This document shows positions 47,435 through 55,986 of a stretch of DNA of 64,000 nt, in pieces. The stretch lies in the NCBI RefSeq assembly GCF_040450955.1, contig NZ_CP144373.1:1468486-1532485 (forward strand), in the 5' to 3' direction. The translations under genes and the position numbers were made by a program. Source of the stretch: Thermodesulfovibrio sp. 3907-1M. GTDB lineage: Bacteria > Nitrospirota > Thermodesulfovibrionia > Thermodesulfovibrionales > Thermodesulfovibrionaceae. Below the pieces are notes generated by a model. It had not been told where the DNA came from. It was given only the letters and a program-made list of their open reading frames with translations, and made no database searches. Within the stretch, counting starts at the first letter, position 1. Each line of letters opens with the position of its first letter.

Positions 47435-48080
47435 ATTCACTTTCTATTGATATTTCTCCGCCTAACATATTCAATAATTGCCGTGTAATATACAGACCAA
47501 GCCCTGTGCTGTCACATTTTCTTTCATGGGAGTTTTCTAATTTACAGAAAGGATGAAAAAGTCTGTTAAGCTCTATATCCTTTATTCCCTTACCTGTGTC
47601 CTCTACTGTTATGGTTACAAAGTCTCCACTATCAAAGAGGCTAAAAGTAATGCAGCCTTCTTTTGTAAATTTTGCAGCATTTGACGCAATATTGAGTAGT
47701 ATCTGTTTTATTTTCACTGGATCTGAAACTATGTAAAAGCTTTCCAGAGGATAATTAAACTTTACCTCTACGGGTTTTGGACCTAACATTATTTTCGTTA
47801 AATCAACCATTTCAAATAGAGTTTCTACTATGTTAAACTCTTCAGGATAAACTTCTGATTTACCATGATTTATCTTGCCAAATTCTATAGTATTGTTAAT
47901 AAGTGTTTTAAGATAAAATGCCGAAGACATGACTAAAGATAGATATTTTTTTAGTTTCCCTTCATCTGCCTCCTGTATGCTCAATTCAATAAGTTTTGTA
48001 AGGTTAATAATGTTGTTCAAAGGTGATTTCAATTCATGAGAAAACATAGCAAGGTATGAAGAAATTTTTCTATCAATCAT
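47382..48080 (-). CDS. Soluble histidine kinase without input domain
   Basis: The 232-residue protein consists of HisKA (SHELKSPLNNIINLTKL) and HATPase (NIASNAAKF, DTGKGI, STGLGLYITRQLLNMLGG) only. No sensor or membrane segment is present, so input must come from a partner, probably the CBS-GGDEF protein it overlaps by 8 bases. The cognate regulator is not obvious; the receiver at 52597 is one candidate. Confidence 0.9.
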   Translation of the reverse strand: MIDRKISSYLAMFSHELKSPLNNIINLTKLIELSIQEADEGKLKKYLSLVMSSAFYLKTLINNTIEFGKINHGKSEVYPEEFNIVETLFEMVDLTKIMLGPKPVEVKFNYPLESFYIVSDPVKIKQILLNIASNAAKFTKEGCITFSLFDSGDFVTITVEDTGKGIKDIELNRLFHPFCKLENSHERKCDSTGLGLYITRQLLNMLGGEISIESEYGKGTTVYITIPKNYKE

Positions 48081-49089
48081 TTCTTCTTTCTTTGAAAATT
48101 ACAGAGCCTTTGTTAATTTTTGCTCTTCTTTTTGCTTCTGCCTTTATTTCTGCTGCAACAGAAGCAAGTTGAGCATAAGATGCAATATGTCGAGTTTCAG
48201 TGCTTACAATCGCACAGGAAAGAGACAGAAGAGAGAAAACCTCTTCCTCTCCCTTTCTATTCTTTGAAGTGTAGTATCCTCTAACAAAGTCATCTCCATG
48301 CAACTCAGGAAGATAGCATTCAAATTTTTCAACTATTGATTCTGCTATGGGAATTGAATCCTCTGGCAGACACAGCACTATGAAATCATCTCCACCGATA
48401 TGTCCTGCAAAATTATTTCGGTAATTTCTTAGGGTCTCTGAAATAATTTTACCGAGAATTATTATAACTTTATCACCACTGCTGAAGCCGTAATGATCAT
48501 TGTAAGGCTTGAAATTGTTGATATCTATGTAAATGGTATCAAAACTATTTCCATTTGAAATTCTTCTCTCTGTTTCTCTCTGTATTGCCCAGTTACCGGG
48601 TAAACCTGTAAGTGGATTTGACTCCTTAGCAAGTATTATGGTTTTTTGAGTTATAGCATTTAATAGAATATTCACTGGAAGAGTTCCAAAATATTTATCA
48701 TTTTTGGTGACTATGATATCATCATAAAGATTTTCTATAGGTCTTGATTGAATGAGCATTGAGGCTTCCTCAATTGTAAGACTGTAGTCAAAAAGTAAAG
48801 AAAACCTTTCCATGACCTCACATACACATTTTCTTGCATTTAAATGGATTCCGTATCCGAATCTACCAAGAATAGTCTTTTCTAAAAATTTTGTTCTGCT
48901 CAATTGACCAACTACCATCTGTCTTTCATCAATCACCGGAATCAGGCTGAGTTTTTCATCTTTCATAAAAATGAAAAAGGCATCTGTAACTGAAGCCTTC
49001 ATTGTTAATGGAGGGATCCTTTCAGCTATGTCACCAACAAGAAGATCAAGAGTGATTATCTCATTTTTTATAATTTTATCAGTTACCAT
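48073..49089 (-). CDS. CBS-GGDEF protein (putative diguanylate cyclase)
   Basis: The 338-residue protein carries a CBS pair (about residues 15-135) followed by a GGDEF domain: NPLTGLPGNWAI, DINNFKPYND and HIGGDDFIVL. The active-site loop is GGDDF rather than GGDEF/GGEEF, so activity is plausible but not certain. It begins in the last 11 bases of the EAL gene. In many bacteria EAL, CBS pair and GGDEF are one polypeptide in this order; here they are two genes. Confidence 0.88.
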   Translation of the reverse strand: MVTDKIIKNEIITLDLLVGDIAERIPPLTMKASVTDAFFIFMKDEKLSLIPVIDERQMVVGQLSRTKFLEKTILGRFGYGIHLNARKCVCEVMERFSLLFDYSLTIEEASMLIQSRPIENLYDDIIVTKNDKYFGTLPVNILLNAITQKTIILAKESNPLTGLPGNWAIQRETERRISNGNSFDTIYIDINNFKPYNDHYGFSSGDKVIIILGKIISETLRNYRNNFAGHIGGDDFIVLCLPEDSIPIAESIVEKFECYLPELHGDDFVRGYYTSKNRKGEEEVFSLLSLSCAIVSTETRHIASYAQLASVAAEIKAEAKRRAKINKGSVIFKERRND

Positions 49090-49816
49090 CTTTAATTATG
49101 GTTGAAGCAGGCATTCCAAGATAATAACCCTGCAGGAGATCAACTCCAAGTCTTAATGTATCCACTAACTCTGCCTGAGTTTCTATACCCTCAGCAACCA
49201 CCATTATGTTTTTCTCGTGACATATAGCCAATGTAAATGCCACAAAGGATTTACATACAGAATTTTCCCTCAGACAGGATATAAAGTGTCTGTCTATTTT
49301 TACTATGTCTGGCTCTATAAGGCTTAGAAGCTTGGGTCCACCAAAGCCTGCACCAAAATCATCAATTGCTATTTTATAGCCACGGCTTTTGTAATAATTC
49401 ACAGCTTTAATAAAAATTTCATAATTTTCAATTGTTGTTTGTTCAGTTATTTCAAGTACAATTCTCTCTTTAGGGAAACTAAACTCATCTGCAAATATAT
49501 CAGTCAATCCTAATTGATGATTGGGATGTAAAAGTGTCTCTGGACATACATTCATAAAAAGATAATCATTAAGACCCTGTATGCATGCTTCTTTGAGAGC
49601 ATTTCTTCTGCATAACATGTCAAGAAGGTATATAGAGCCATTTTTCTTAGCTTTTTCAAATAGATTTCTTACATTGATCTTTTTTGATTTATGTCTTGTA
49701 AGAGCTTCATATCCAAAAATTTTACCTGTTTTTGCTACAAAAATAGGCTGGAAATGGACTGTTAAATCAGAATAAAGCTTTACACTTTCAGCTGTTTCAG
49801 TTTGTAGTTGAAGCAT
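49079..49816 (-). CDS. EAL-domain c-di-GMP phosphodiesterase
   Basis: The 245-residue protein is a stand-alone EAL domain with FGYEALTRHK, NVCPETL, LEITEQT, AIDDFGAGFGG, VKIDRHF and VAEGIET, so the usual metal- and substrate-binding residues are all present and hydrolysis of c-di-GMP is likely. AAGGAGG precedes the ATG. It is the first gene of the EAL / CBS-GGDEF / kinase / GH1 operon. Confidence 0.92.
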   Translation of the reverse strand: MLQLQTETAESVKLYSDLTVHFQPIFVAKTGKIFGYEALTRHKSKKINVRNLFEKAKKNGSIYLLDMLCRRNALKEACIQGLNDYLFMNVCPETLLHPNHQLGLTDIFADEFSFPKERIVLEITEQTTIENYEIFIKAVNYYKSRGYKIAIDDFGAGFGGPKLLSLIEPDIVKIDRHFISCLRENSVCKSFVAFTLAICHEKNIMVVAEGIETQAELVDTLRLGVDLLQGYYLGMPASTIIKDGN

Positions 49817-49877
49817 ATTGTCCTCCTTGAAAGCTTGTATATTTAATCTTTGTTATATTTAATTATTACAAAGAAAT

Positions 49878-49914
49878 GTTACAGCAGTTTTAAAACAGTG
49901 TTAAAAAAAGGTTA
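49878..49914 (-). promoter_or_regulatory. 11-bp-phased TAAC repeats upstream of the EAL operon
   Basis: On the minus strand TAAC occurs at 49914-49911, 49903-49900 and 49881-49878, at offsets of 11 and 22 bases. The sequence resembles the pst Pho boxes but lacks the second ATAAC. It could place c-di-GMP signalling under phosphate control. Confidence 0.35.
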
Positions 49915-49995
49915 AATTTAAGCAAATATTTAACAGAAATTTAATTTTAATTTAATATTCCTGTAACTTTCAGAAGTTATTATTAAATTAAAAGT

Positions 49996-50685
49996 ATGCT
50001 TTTATGTGACTTCCATATCCATACTAAATACTCCGATGGTTCAATGGAACTAAGAAAAGTTGTTGACCTCTTTGGCCAGGCAGGTTTTGATGTAGTTGCC
50101 ATAACAGACCATGTGGTAAATGGAGACAGCATGATTGGAAAGCTTGCCCATAAATTTAGATTTACCATTACAGAGAAAAACTTCAATGAATATCTTGAAA
50201 ATGTCAGATATGAAGCAGAGAGAGCATGGAATAAGTATGGGATGCTCGTTATCCCTGGAGTTGAAATAAGCAAAAACTACCTTTCCTCTGATAAATCAGC
50301 TCATATTTTAATAATTGACATAAAAGATTATATTCCTGCCTGTGAGTCCTACGAAAAAATATTTCTTGAAGCAAAAAGGCAGAATGCTATAGTAGTAGCC
50401 TGTCATCCCCATCACATGAAGGGAGAGATAAGAAATACTCTTTATTTATGGAATAACAGGCAAAAATACGGAAAGTATATTGACGCATGGGAGATTGCCA
50501 ACAGGGATGATGTTTTCAATGTGGTAAGTCTTAAAAGGTATCCTTACATAGCAAACAGCGATTTTCACAAGCCAAGACATCTTTATTCATGGAAAACTCT
50601 TCTTAATTGTGAAAAGGATTCAGAAGCTGTTAAAAGATGTATAAAAAATAACAGAGGTGTGGCAATAACACTTTTCAGGAGGTAA
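49996..50685 (+). CDS. PHP-domain metal-dependent phosphoesterase
   Basis: The 229-residue protein has the PHP motifs FHIHTKYSDGS, AITDHVVNGDS, VIPGVEIS, CHPHHM and ANSDFHKPRH. The metal-binding histidines and aspartates are complete. Members hydrolyse nucleotide or sugar phosphates; the substrate is unknown. It starts a four-gene operon with a glycosyltransferase 2 bases downstream. Confidence 0.88.
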   Translation: MLLCDFHIHTKYSDGSMELRKVVDLFGQAGFDVVAITDHVVNGDSMIGKLAHKFRFTITEKNFNEYLENVRYEAERAWNKYGMLVIPGVEISKNYLSSDKSAHILIIDIKDYIPACESYEKIFLEAKRQNAIVVACHPHHMKGEIRNTLYLWNNRQKYGKYIDAWEIANRDDVFNVVSLKRYPYIANSDFHKPRHLYSWKTLLNCEKDSEAVKRCIKNNRGVAITLFRR

Positions 50686-50687
50686 AA

Positions 50688-51860
50688 ATGATTTTATGTC
50701 TATTAGTCTTTTTAGTGTTTGTTAGTATAACTGTTTATATTTTACAGGTCATAGCATTAAAAAGAAAAATGAGAGAGAACTACAATAGAGTAAATCTTCC
50801 TCCAATCTCAATTATTAAACCCCTTAAAGGGCTTGATGATAATCTCTTTGACAACCTTGAAAGCTTTTGCAAACAGGACTATCCTGATTATGAAGTAATT
50901 TTATCCATTGAAGACATAAATGATCCTGCCTGCAGAGTTGCTGAAAAAATCAGAAATAAGTATCCCTCATTGGTAAAGATAATCATTGATAATACGTCAA
51001 AGGCTTTAAATCCAAAAGTGAAAAATATGATTGCTGCTTATAGAGAGTCAAAATATGAGTATTTTTTAATCAGTGACAGCAATGTCTTTGTGGATAAGGA
51101 TTATTTGAGAAAAACTTTATCTGCTATGGATGAAAATACAGGTCTGGTTACAAATCTTATAGTGGGAGTAGGAGGTAAAAGCATTGGTGCAAAGCTTGAA
51201 AATCTACAGCTTAACTCCTTTGTCATGCTCAGCACATGCTTTCTTGAAAAATTCTTGAGGATGCCTTGTAGCATAGGGAAGTCAATGCTTATGAGAAAAA
51301 GCAATTTTGAGGAGATTGGAGGTTTCAATGCTGTGGGCAATGTGCTTGCAGAGGACTACATCCTCGGAAAGCTAATGCATGAAAGAGGTAAAAGAGTGGT
51401 TCTTTCAAACTATACAATAAAGAATGTTAATGAATTTTGGTCTTTGAGAAGATTTCTAAACAGACATTCAAGATGGGCAAAGATTAGATGGAAGATTGCT
51501 GGTTGGAAGTATTTTTTAGAGCCAATAAATAATCCATTATTTTTAGCATCCTTTGTCCCATTGATATATGGATTTACAAGATTTTCAATGATTTTATTTT
51601 TAATTACTTGCCTTTACAAAGTTATCCTTGATGTTTATGTAGCAAAACTTGTGAGATTTAAAATTGGATTCTCATTCTTGCTAATTCCAATTAAAGACCT
51701 TATGATGGGAGTTTTATGGTTTGTTCCGCTTTTTTCAAACAAAGTAATGTGGAGAGGCAATGTTTATACCATTGGAAAGGATACGGTACTTTTTGAACAA
51801 AGAAGAACATGGAGCATAAAGAGCATATATTTTAAATTCAGGGAATCATTGACTTCATAG
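50688..51860 (+). CDS. GT21 / HpnI-like membrane glycosyltransferase
   Basis: The 390-residue protein has an N-terminal helix, then a GT-A domain with ISIIKPLKGLD, FLISDSNVFVD (D-x-D-type site) and AEDYILGKLM, then RRFLNRHSRWAKIRW, which is the Q/RxxRW motif of processive-type transferases. C-terminal helices follow. It resembles ceramide glucosyltransferases and HpnI. It probably glycosylates a lipid at the inner membrane. Confidence 0.85.
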   Translation: MILCLLVFLVFVSITVYILQVIALKRKMRENYNRVNLPPISIIKPLKGLDDNLFDNLESFCKQDYPDYEVILSIEDINDPACRVAEKIRNKYPSLVKIIIDNTSKALNPKVKNMIAAYRESKYEYFLISDSNVFVDKDYLRKTLSAMDENTGLVTNLIVGVGGKSIGAKLENLQLNSFVMLSTCFLEKFLRMPCSIGKSMLMRKSNFEEIGGFNAVGNVLAEDYILGKLMHERGKRVVLSNYTIKNVNEFWSLRRFLNRHSRWAKIRWKIAGWKYFLEPINNPLFLASFVPLIYGFTRFSMILFLITCLYKVILDVYVAKLVRFKIGFSFLLIPIKDLMMGVLWFVPLFSNKVMWRGNVYTIGKDTVLFEQRRTWSIKSIYFKFRESLTS

Positions 51861-51868
51861 GAGCAAAA

Positions 51869-52585
51869 ATGAAAATTGCCATATTAGGAGATATTCACGG
51901 AAATATTGAGGCATTAAAGGTAGCCTACAGGACTGCATTGGAAACTGGCGTAGATAGAATCTTTCATCTTGGCGACCTGGGTGGATATGCCCCATTTGTA
52001 AATGAGGTTGTTGATTTTCTTATTGAGCATAATATCCCGGGAGTTCAGGGTAACTATGATGAGGCAGTCGCCCTTGATAAACCCCACTGCGGTTGTAAAT
52101 ATGAAGATGAATTTCAGGCAGAGATGGCTCATATCTCCTTGGAATGGACAAAAAAACATGCAAGTGACAGAGCAAAGGAATATATGAAAAATCTTCCTTT
52201 TTCCATTGATTTTTTGGCTGAGGATAAAAAGGTCAGCATCTTTCATGCAACGCCAACGAAAAACAACCTTTACTGGTATGAGGAAAGACCTGATAAGTTT
52301 TTCTTTCAAATGGCAGATAAAGCAAAGGCAGATGTGATGATTTATGGACACACCCACATACCTTATTTCAAGAAAATCAATGAAAAATACTTTATCAACG
52401 CTGGAAGTGTGGGTAAACCAAAGGATGGAGATCCAAGAACCTGTGTTTGCCTCGTTGAGATTGGTCAGGACCATTTTAGAACTGAATTTATAAGAAAAGA
52501 GTATGACATTAAAAAGACCGTTGATGCAATTATTGAAAGGGGGCTTCCCCCTTACTTTGCTCAAAAACTAATGCAGGCGAAATAG
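51869..52585 (+). CDS. Calcineurin-like metallophosphoesterase
   Basis: The 238-residue protein contains ILGDIHGNIEAL, LGDLGGY, VQGNYDEAV and YGHTHIPY, a full set of metal ligands. It resembles YfcE/bacterial phosphodiesterase-type proteins that act on phosphodiesters or nucleotides. A good GGAGCAAAA ribosome site is present. It follows the glycosyltransferase by 8 bases. Confidence 0.88.
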   Translation: MKIAILGDIHGNIEALKVAYRTALETGVDRIFHLGDLGGYAPFVNEVVDFLIEHNIPGVQGNYDEAVALDKPHCGCKYEDEFQAEMAHISLEWTKKHASDRAKEYMKNLPFSIDFLAEDKKVSIFHATPTKNNLYWYEERPDKFFFQMADKAKADVMIYGHTHIPYFKKINEKYFINAGSVGKPKDGDPRTCVCLVEIGQDHFRTEFIRKEYDIKKTVDAIIERGLPPYFAQKLMQAK

Positions 52586-52596
52586 GGAGGTAAAAT

Positions 52597-52968
52597 ATGA
52601 ACAGAGGAAGAATTTTAATAATTGATGACAGACAAGATGATTTAAGCCTTACAAAAGAGCTTCTTGAAAAAGTTGGCTACAATGTTGTTGAAAATCTTGG
52701 ATGGCTTGGTTCAACAAAGACAATAAAAAACTTCAAGCCTGATTTAGTCCTTCTTGATGTAAATATGCCAGCTTTGTCAGGAGAAAGGCTATATGAACTA
52801 CTGGAGAAAAATTTAAAGACAGAGGGAATTCCAGTACTGTTTTACTCTTCCATGGACGAGAACTTTTTAAAAAGATTAGCATTACAAAAGAGGGTAGATT
52901 ATATACCAAAGGGAGATGTTTTTCAGCTATATAAAAAGATTTCCTTTTATATTAAAAAGTCCTATTAG
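52597..52968 (+). CDS. Single-domain response regulator
   Basis: The 123-residue protein is a lone receiver: IIDDRQDD acidic pair, phosphoacceptor in LVLLDVNMP (near residue 53), LFYSS switch serine and YIPKGD lysine. It has no output domain, so it acts by protein contact or as a phosphorelay. It ends the PHP/GT21 operon before a terminator. Confidence 0.9.
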   Translation: MNRGRILIIDDRQDDLSLTKELLEKVGYNVVENLGWLGSTKTIKNFKPDLVLLDVNMPALSGERLYELLEKNLKTEGIPVLFYSSMDENFLKRLALQKRVDYIPKGDVFQLYKKISFYIKKSY

Positions 52969-52995
52969 CTCCTCCCACTCCCCTCCTCAAAAATA

Positions 52996-53026
52996 ATCCC
53001 CGGGTTTAAAGACTCGGGGATATTTT
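52996..53026 (+). terminator. Intrinsic terminator after the receiver gene
   Basis: ATCCCCG pairs with CGGGGAT across a short internal extension, followed by ATTTTTG. It lies 28 bases after the stop. Confidence 0.85.
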
Positions 53027-53059
53027 TGAATTTCCTTAAATTAATTGTTAAACTTAAAT

Positions 53060-53740
53060 ATGCTTTTGAAAAACATACCTGCAATAGCAGTGGTACTAAA
53101 TGATAGAGATGTCCTATCTCTTAAAGAGAATTCATTGAAGGATACTGATCTTATTGAATTAAGAGTTGATATGTTTGAAAATCTCATGGAAGTTGAAAAT
53201 ATCTTTAATACTGCAAGGAAAAAATTCAATCTTCCCTTAATTTGCACAATAAGGTCTCCGCAAGAAGGCGGCATGATAGATATTCCTGATAGATTGAGTA
53301 TTTATTTTAAAATGATTCCTTTTTGTGATTTCTTTGATATAGAGATTTTTTCTGATGAAGCAGGTGCCTTACGGGAACTCAGTTTAAAAAATAACATTAA
53401 GCTTATAGGTTCCTATCATAGATTTGATACAACACCCTCCACAGAGGAACTGGAAAGGGTTTTTGAGAAAGGGTTTAATCTTGGTGTAGATATAATTAAG
53501 ATTGCCACAATGGTTAATGAAAGGGAGGACATAGAGAGACTTTCTCTTTTCTTATTGAATCACAGAAAAAATAATATTATTGTAATCGGAATGGGTAAAA
53601 AGGGTAGATTAACGAGAGTAATTTTTCCTGCCCTTGGCTCTCTCATTACCTACGCCAGTTTAAACATTTCATCAGCTCCAGGACAGATTTCTTTGCAGGA
53701 TATGGTAGATATTTTCAGAAAACTTGATTTAAGGGATTAA
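53060..53740 (+). CDS. aroD: 3-dehydroquinate dehydratase, type I
   Basis: From the ATG at 53060 the protein has 226 residues. ELRVDMFE, CTIRSPQEGG, IGSYHRFDTTPS (catalytic His), IIKIATMVN (Schiff-base Lys) and ISSAPGQISL identify the type I enzyme. It catalyses the third step of the shikimate pathway. No ribosome site is visible. A longer frame from a TTG at 53045 is possible but adds no family sequence. The gene stands alone between two terminators. Confidence 0.95.
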   Translation: MLLKNIPAIAVVLNDRDVLSLKENSLKDTDLIELRVDMFENLMEVENIFNTARKKFNLPLICTIRSPQEGGMIDIPDRLSIYFKMIPFCDFFDIEIFSDEAGALRELSLKNNIKLIGSYHRFDTTPSTEELERVFEKGFNLGVDIIKIATMVNEREDIERLSLFLLNHRKNNIIVIGMGKKGRLTRVIFPALGSLITYASLNISSAPGQISLQDMVDIFRKLDLRD

Positions 53741-53751
53741 AAAAGGAAAGG

Positions 53752-53780
53752 CAAGCCCGAAGAGGCTTTCTTCGGGCTTG
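53752..53780. terminator. Bidirectional terminator between aroD and pstS
   Basis: CAAGCCCGAA pairs perfectly over 10 bp with TTCGGGCTTG around a 9-base loop. A-rich and T-rich flanks allow use on both strands of this convergent pair. Confidence 0.85.
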
Positions 53781-53784
53781 AATG

Positions 53785-54789
53785 TTATTTTATATATGTT
53801 TTCCAATAGGCTCTTATTTTATCTTTAACAGATTTCGGAAGAGGGACATAATCAAGCTTTTTAGCAGTTGAATCTCCGTGTGTGAATGCCCAGTCAAAGA
53901 ATTTTATTACAGATTTGTTTACATCATTTTTATCTCTTGCAAGAAGAATATAAGTGGCTCCTGTAATGGGCCATGATTTTTTACCTGGAGCATTTGTCAT
54001 CCATGCATAAAAGTGCTGTTTAGGGTCAAGTTGAGCAGTTGCTGCTGCATCGGCAAAGCTTTCAAAATCAGCTACTACAATCTGTCCTGCTGGATTTTTA
54101 AGTTTTACTGTGCTAAGTTTATTCTGTTTTGCATAGGCAAACTCTACATATCCAATGGAATAGGGAGTTCTTTTAACATAGTTAGCCACACCTTCATTGC
54201 CTTTACCGCCAAGTCCTGTTTTCCAGCTTACCGATGTTCCATAACCAACAGAGTCTGCCCATCTTTTACATACTCCACTTAGATAGTGGGTAAATATAGC
54301 AGTTGTTCCAGAACCATCAGAGCGATGAACCACTGTAATAGGTTTTGCAGGAAGATTTAGATTTGGATTGAGAGCTTTAATTTTTGGATCATTCCATTGT
54401 TTAATCTCACCAAGAAATATCTCACAAATGGTGGTTCCATCAAGAACCAATGTGTTAGATGGGATTCCCGGAATATTAACAACAGGCACAACACCACCTA
54501 TTACAGCAGGGAATTGAAGAAGCTTAGACTTTTCAATCTCCTCAGGTTTAAGTGCCATATCAGAGGCACCGAAATCCACTGTTCTCTCTGTAATCTGTCT
54601 GATTCCTCCACCAGAACCAATGGACTGATAGTTAATCTTAATTCCTGTTGCTTTGTTATAGTCTGAAGCCCAGCTTGAATACAACGGATAAGGGAAAGTA
54701 GCACCAGCTCCATTAAGCATCTCAGCAGAATGTGCGAGCGTGAAACTAAAAAGCAAAACAATGAGACAAGCTAAGGATAAATACCGCAT
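53785..54789 (-). CDS. pstS: Periplasmic phosphate-binding protein
   Basis: The ATG at 54789 follows AGGAGG and gives 334 residues with a signal peptide (RYLSLACLIVLLFSFTLAHSA). NGAGATFPYPLYSSW, YQSIGSGGGIRQI and HRSDGSGTTAIFTHYL are phosphate-binding hallmarks of PstS. It delivers phosphate to PstC/PstA, which are encoded 7.7 kb away. It is transcribed away from phoU. Confidence 0.96.
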   Translation of the reverse strand: MRYLSLACLIVLLFSFTLAHSAEMLNGAGATFPYPLYSSWASDYNKATGIKINYQSIGSGGGIRQITERTVDFGASDMALKPEEIEKSKLLQFPAVIGGVVPVVNIPGIPSNTLVLDGTTICEIFLGEIKQWNDPKIKALNPNLNLPAKPITVVHRSDGSGTTAIFTHYLSGVCKRWADSVGYGTSVSWKTGLGGKGNEGVANYVKRTPYSIGYVEFAYAKQNKLSTVKLKNPAGQIVVADFESFADAAATAQLDPKQHFYAWMTNAPGKKSWPITGATYILLARDKNDVNKSVIKFFDWAFTHGDSTAKKLDYVPLPKSVKDKIRAYWKTYIK

Positions 54790-54841
54790 AAAAACCTCCT
54801 TTTTTAAGATTTTCAGGGACAATGTCCCATGATTTATTTAA

Positions 54842-54873
54842 ATGATATCATGGGTTATGTTAAAACAAAGTTA
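54842..54873 (-). promoter_or_regulatory. pstS promoter with candidate Pho box
   Basis: On the minus strand TAAC-N7-TAACATAAC (54873-54854), six bases, then TATCAT (54847-54842). Motif, internal spacing and distance to the -10 box are the same as at pstC. Confidence 0.75.
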
Positions 54874-54960
54874 CAGCAATATTAAATTTTTGTTAAAGAC
54901 CTACCATTTATGGTGCAAAAATTGTTAAAATGCTTTAAGTTATCCAGACAAGGAGGCAGT

Positions 54961-55665
54961 ATGGGAATCTTAGAAAATGAATTAAGAAAATTAAAGGAAA
55001 AAATACTTATACTTGGTTGCCTTGTTGAGGAGGGGATTAGAAAATCGGTTAAAGCTTTGATTGATAGAGATATTGACCTTGCAAAACAGGTTATATCAAG
55101 GGATAATTTAATTAACGGGCTTGAGGTTGAAATAAATGAGGAATGCATTAGGCTTATTGCGTTAAGACAGCCGATGGCAAAGGATTTAAGATTCATCACC
55201 ACAGCAATGAAAATAAGCACTGACCTTGAGCGAATGGGAGATTTTGCAGTCAACATAGCTGAAAGAGCGATAGAGCTTGCACAGGAGCCTTTTTTGAAGC
55301 CCTTTGTCAATATCCCAAAAATGGCTGAGATTACGGAAAGTATGGTTGAAGATGCAATAAATGCTTTTGTTAAGGAAGATGTAGATTTGTGCTATGAGGT
55401 TATTAAAAGAGATGATAAAGTTGATGAACTGTTACAGAATAATCACAATGAACTTTTCGGACTTATGGTAAAAAATCCTGAAATAATTCCTCTTGCTCTT
55501 AAAAGAATGTTTATTGCCAAATACCTTGAGAGAATTGCAGACCATGCCACAAACATAGCTGAGATGGTCATCTACATGGTTGAGGGTAAAATGATAAGAG
55601 GCAGCTTCGTTACAGAGGAAATACACAAGCTCTGTCTGGAAGACTTTATGTCAAGGCAGAAATAG
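54961..55665 (+). CDS. phoU: Phosphate transport regulator PhoU
   Basis: CAAGGAGG precedes the ATG at 54961, giving 234 residues; an upstream in-frame start at 54910 was rejected. Two three-helix PhoU repeats contain AKDLRFITTAMKISTDLERMGDFAVNIAERA and IAKYLERIADHATNIAEMV (metal-binding E-x-x-x-D patterns). PhoU links Pst activity to PhoR/PhoB signalling. It converges with the next gene, overlapping it by 15 bases. Confidence 0.95.
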   Translation: MGILENELRKLKEKILILGCLVEEGIRKSVKALIDRDIDLAKQVISRDNLINGLEVEINEECIRLIALRQPMAKDLRFITTAMKISTDLERMGDFAVNIAERAIELAQEPFLKPFVNIPKMAEITESMVEDAINAFVKEDVDLCYEVIKRDDKVDELLQNNHNELFGLMVKNPEIIPLALKRMFIAKYLERIADHATNIAEMVIYMVEGKMIRGSFVTEEIHKLCLEDFMSRQK

Positions 55666-55986
55666 ATTTATCTCATATGTGCCAATGCTTACTTTCTGAG
55701 CAAGCCCTTCTTTCCACAGAGTATCTGTTATTTTAAGCTTTTCTTCTTTTGGAACAATAATAATCATTTTGTTTCCCTTTGAAAGCAATTCCTTCCATTT
55801 AGTGATTCTATCAGGACTTATTTCCTTTTCTGTGACTATATCAATGTATCCGATGACCATTCCGTAACTCATAATTTTTAAATCCGGTGGAGGCTCTTTT
55901 ACAGGCTCTAACTCCTGCCCAGTTCTGCTTAGCCTTTGTTTAAGTTGCTGAATTAGAAGTTCTTTCAAATATTTTTCCGTGCTCAC
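55651..55986 (-). CDS. Conserved-looking hypothetical soluble protein
   Basis: I do not recognise the 111-residue protein. It has a charged N-terminal helix, a proline-rich linker (EPVKEPPPD) and an alpha/beta part (MVIGYIDIVT, GNKMIIIVPKEEK). It starts at a GTG overlapping the sspB-like stop (GTGA), so it is translationally coupled to lgt and the SspB-like gene. No membrane segment or metal motif is seen. Confidence 0.7.
   Translation of the reverse strand: MSTEKYLKELLIQQLKQRLSRTGQELEPVKEPPPDLKIMSYGMVIGYIDIVTEKEISPDRITKWKELLSKGNKMIIIVPKEEKLKITDTLWKEGLAQKVSIGTYEINLFLP

Noticed and set aside
51914-52564. 216-codon open frame on the minus strand
   Set aside because: It lies wholly antisense to the metallophosphoesterase gene, which has complete catalytic motifs and a ribosome site; the antisense product has no recognisable family features.
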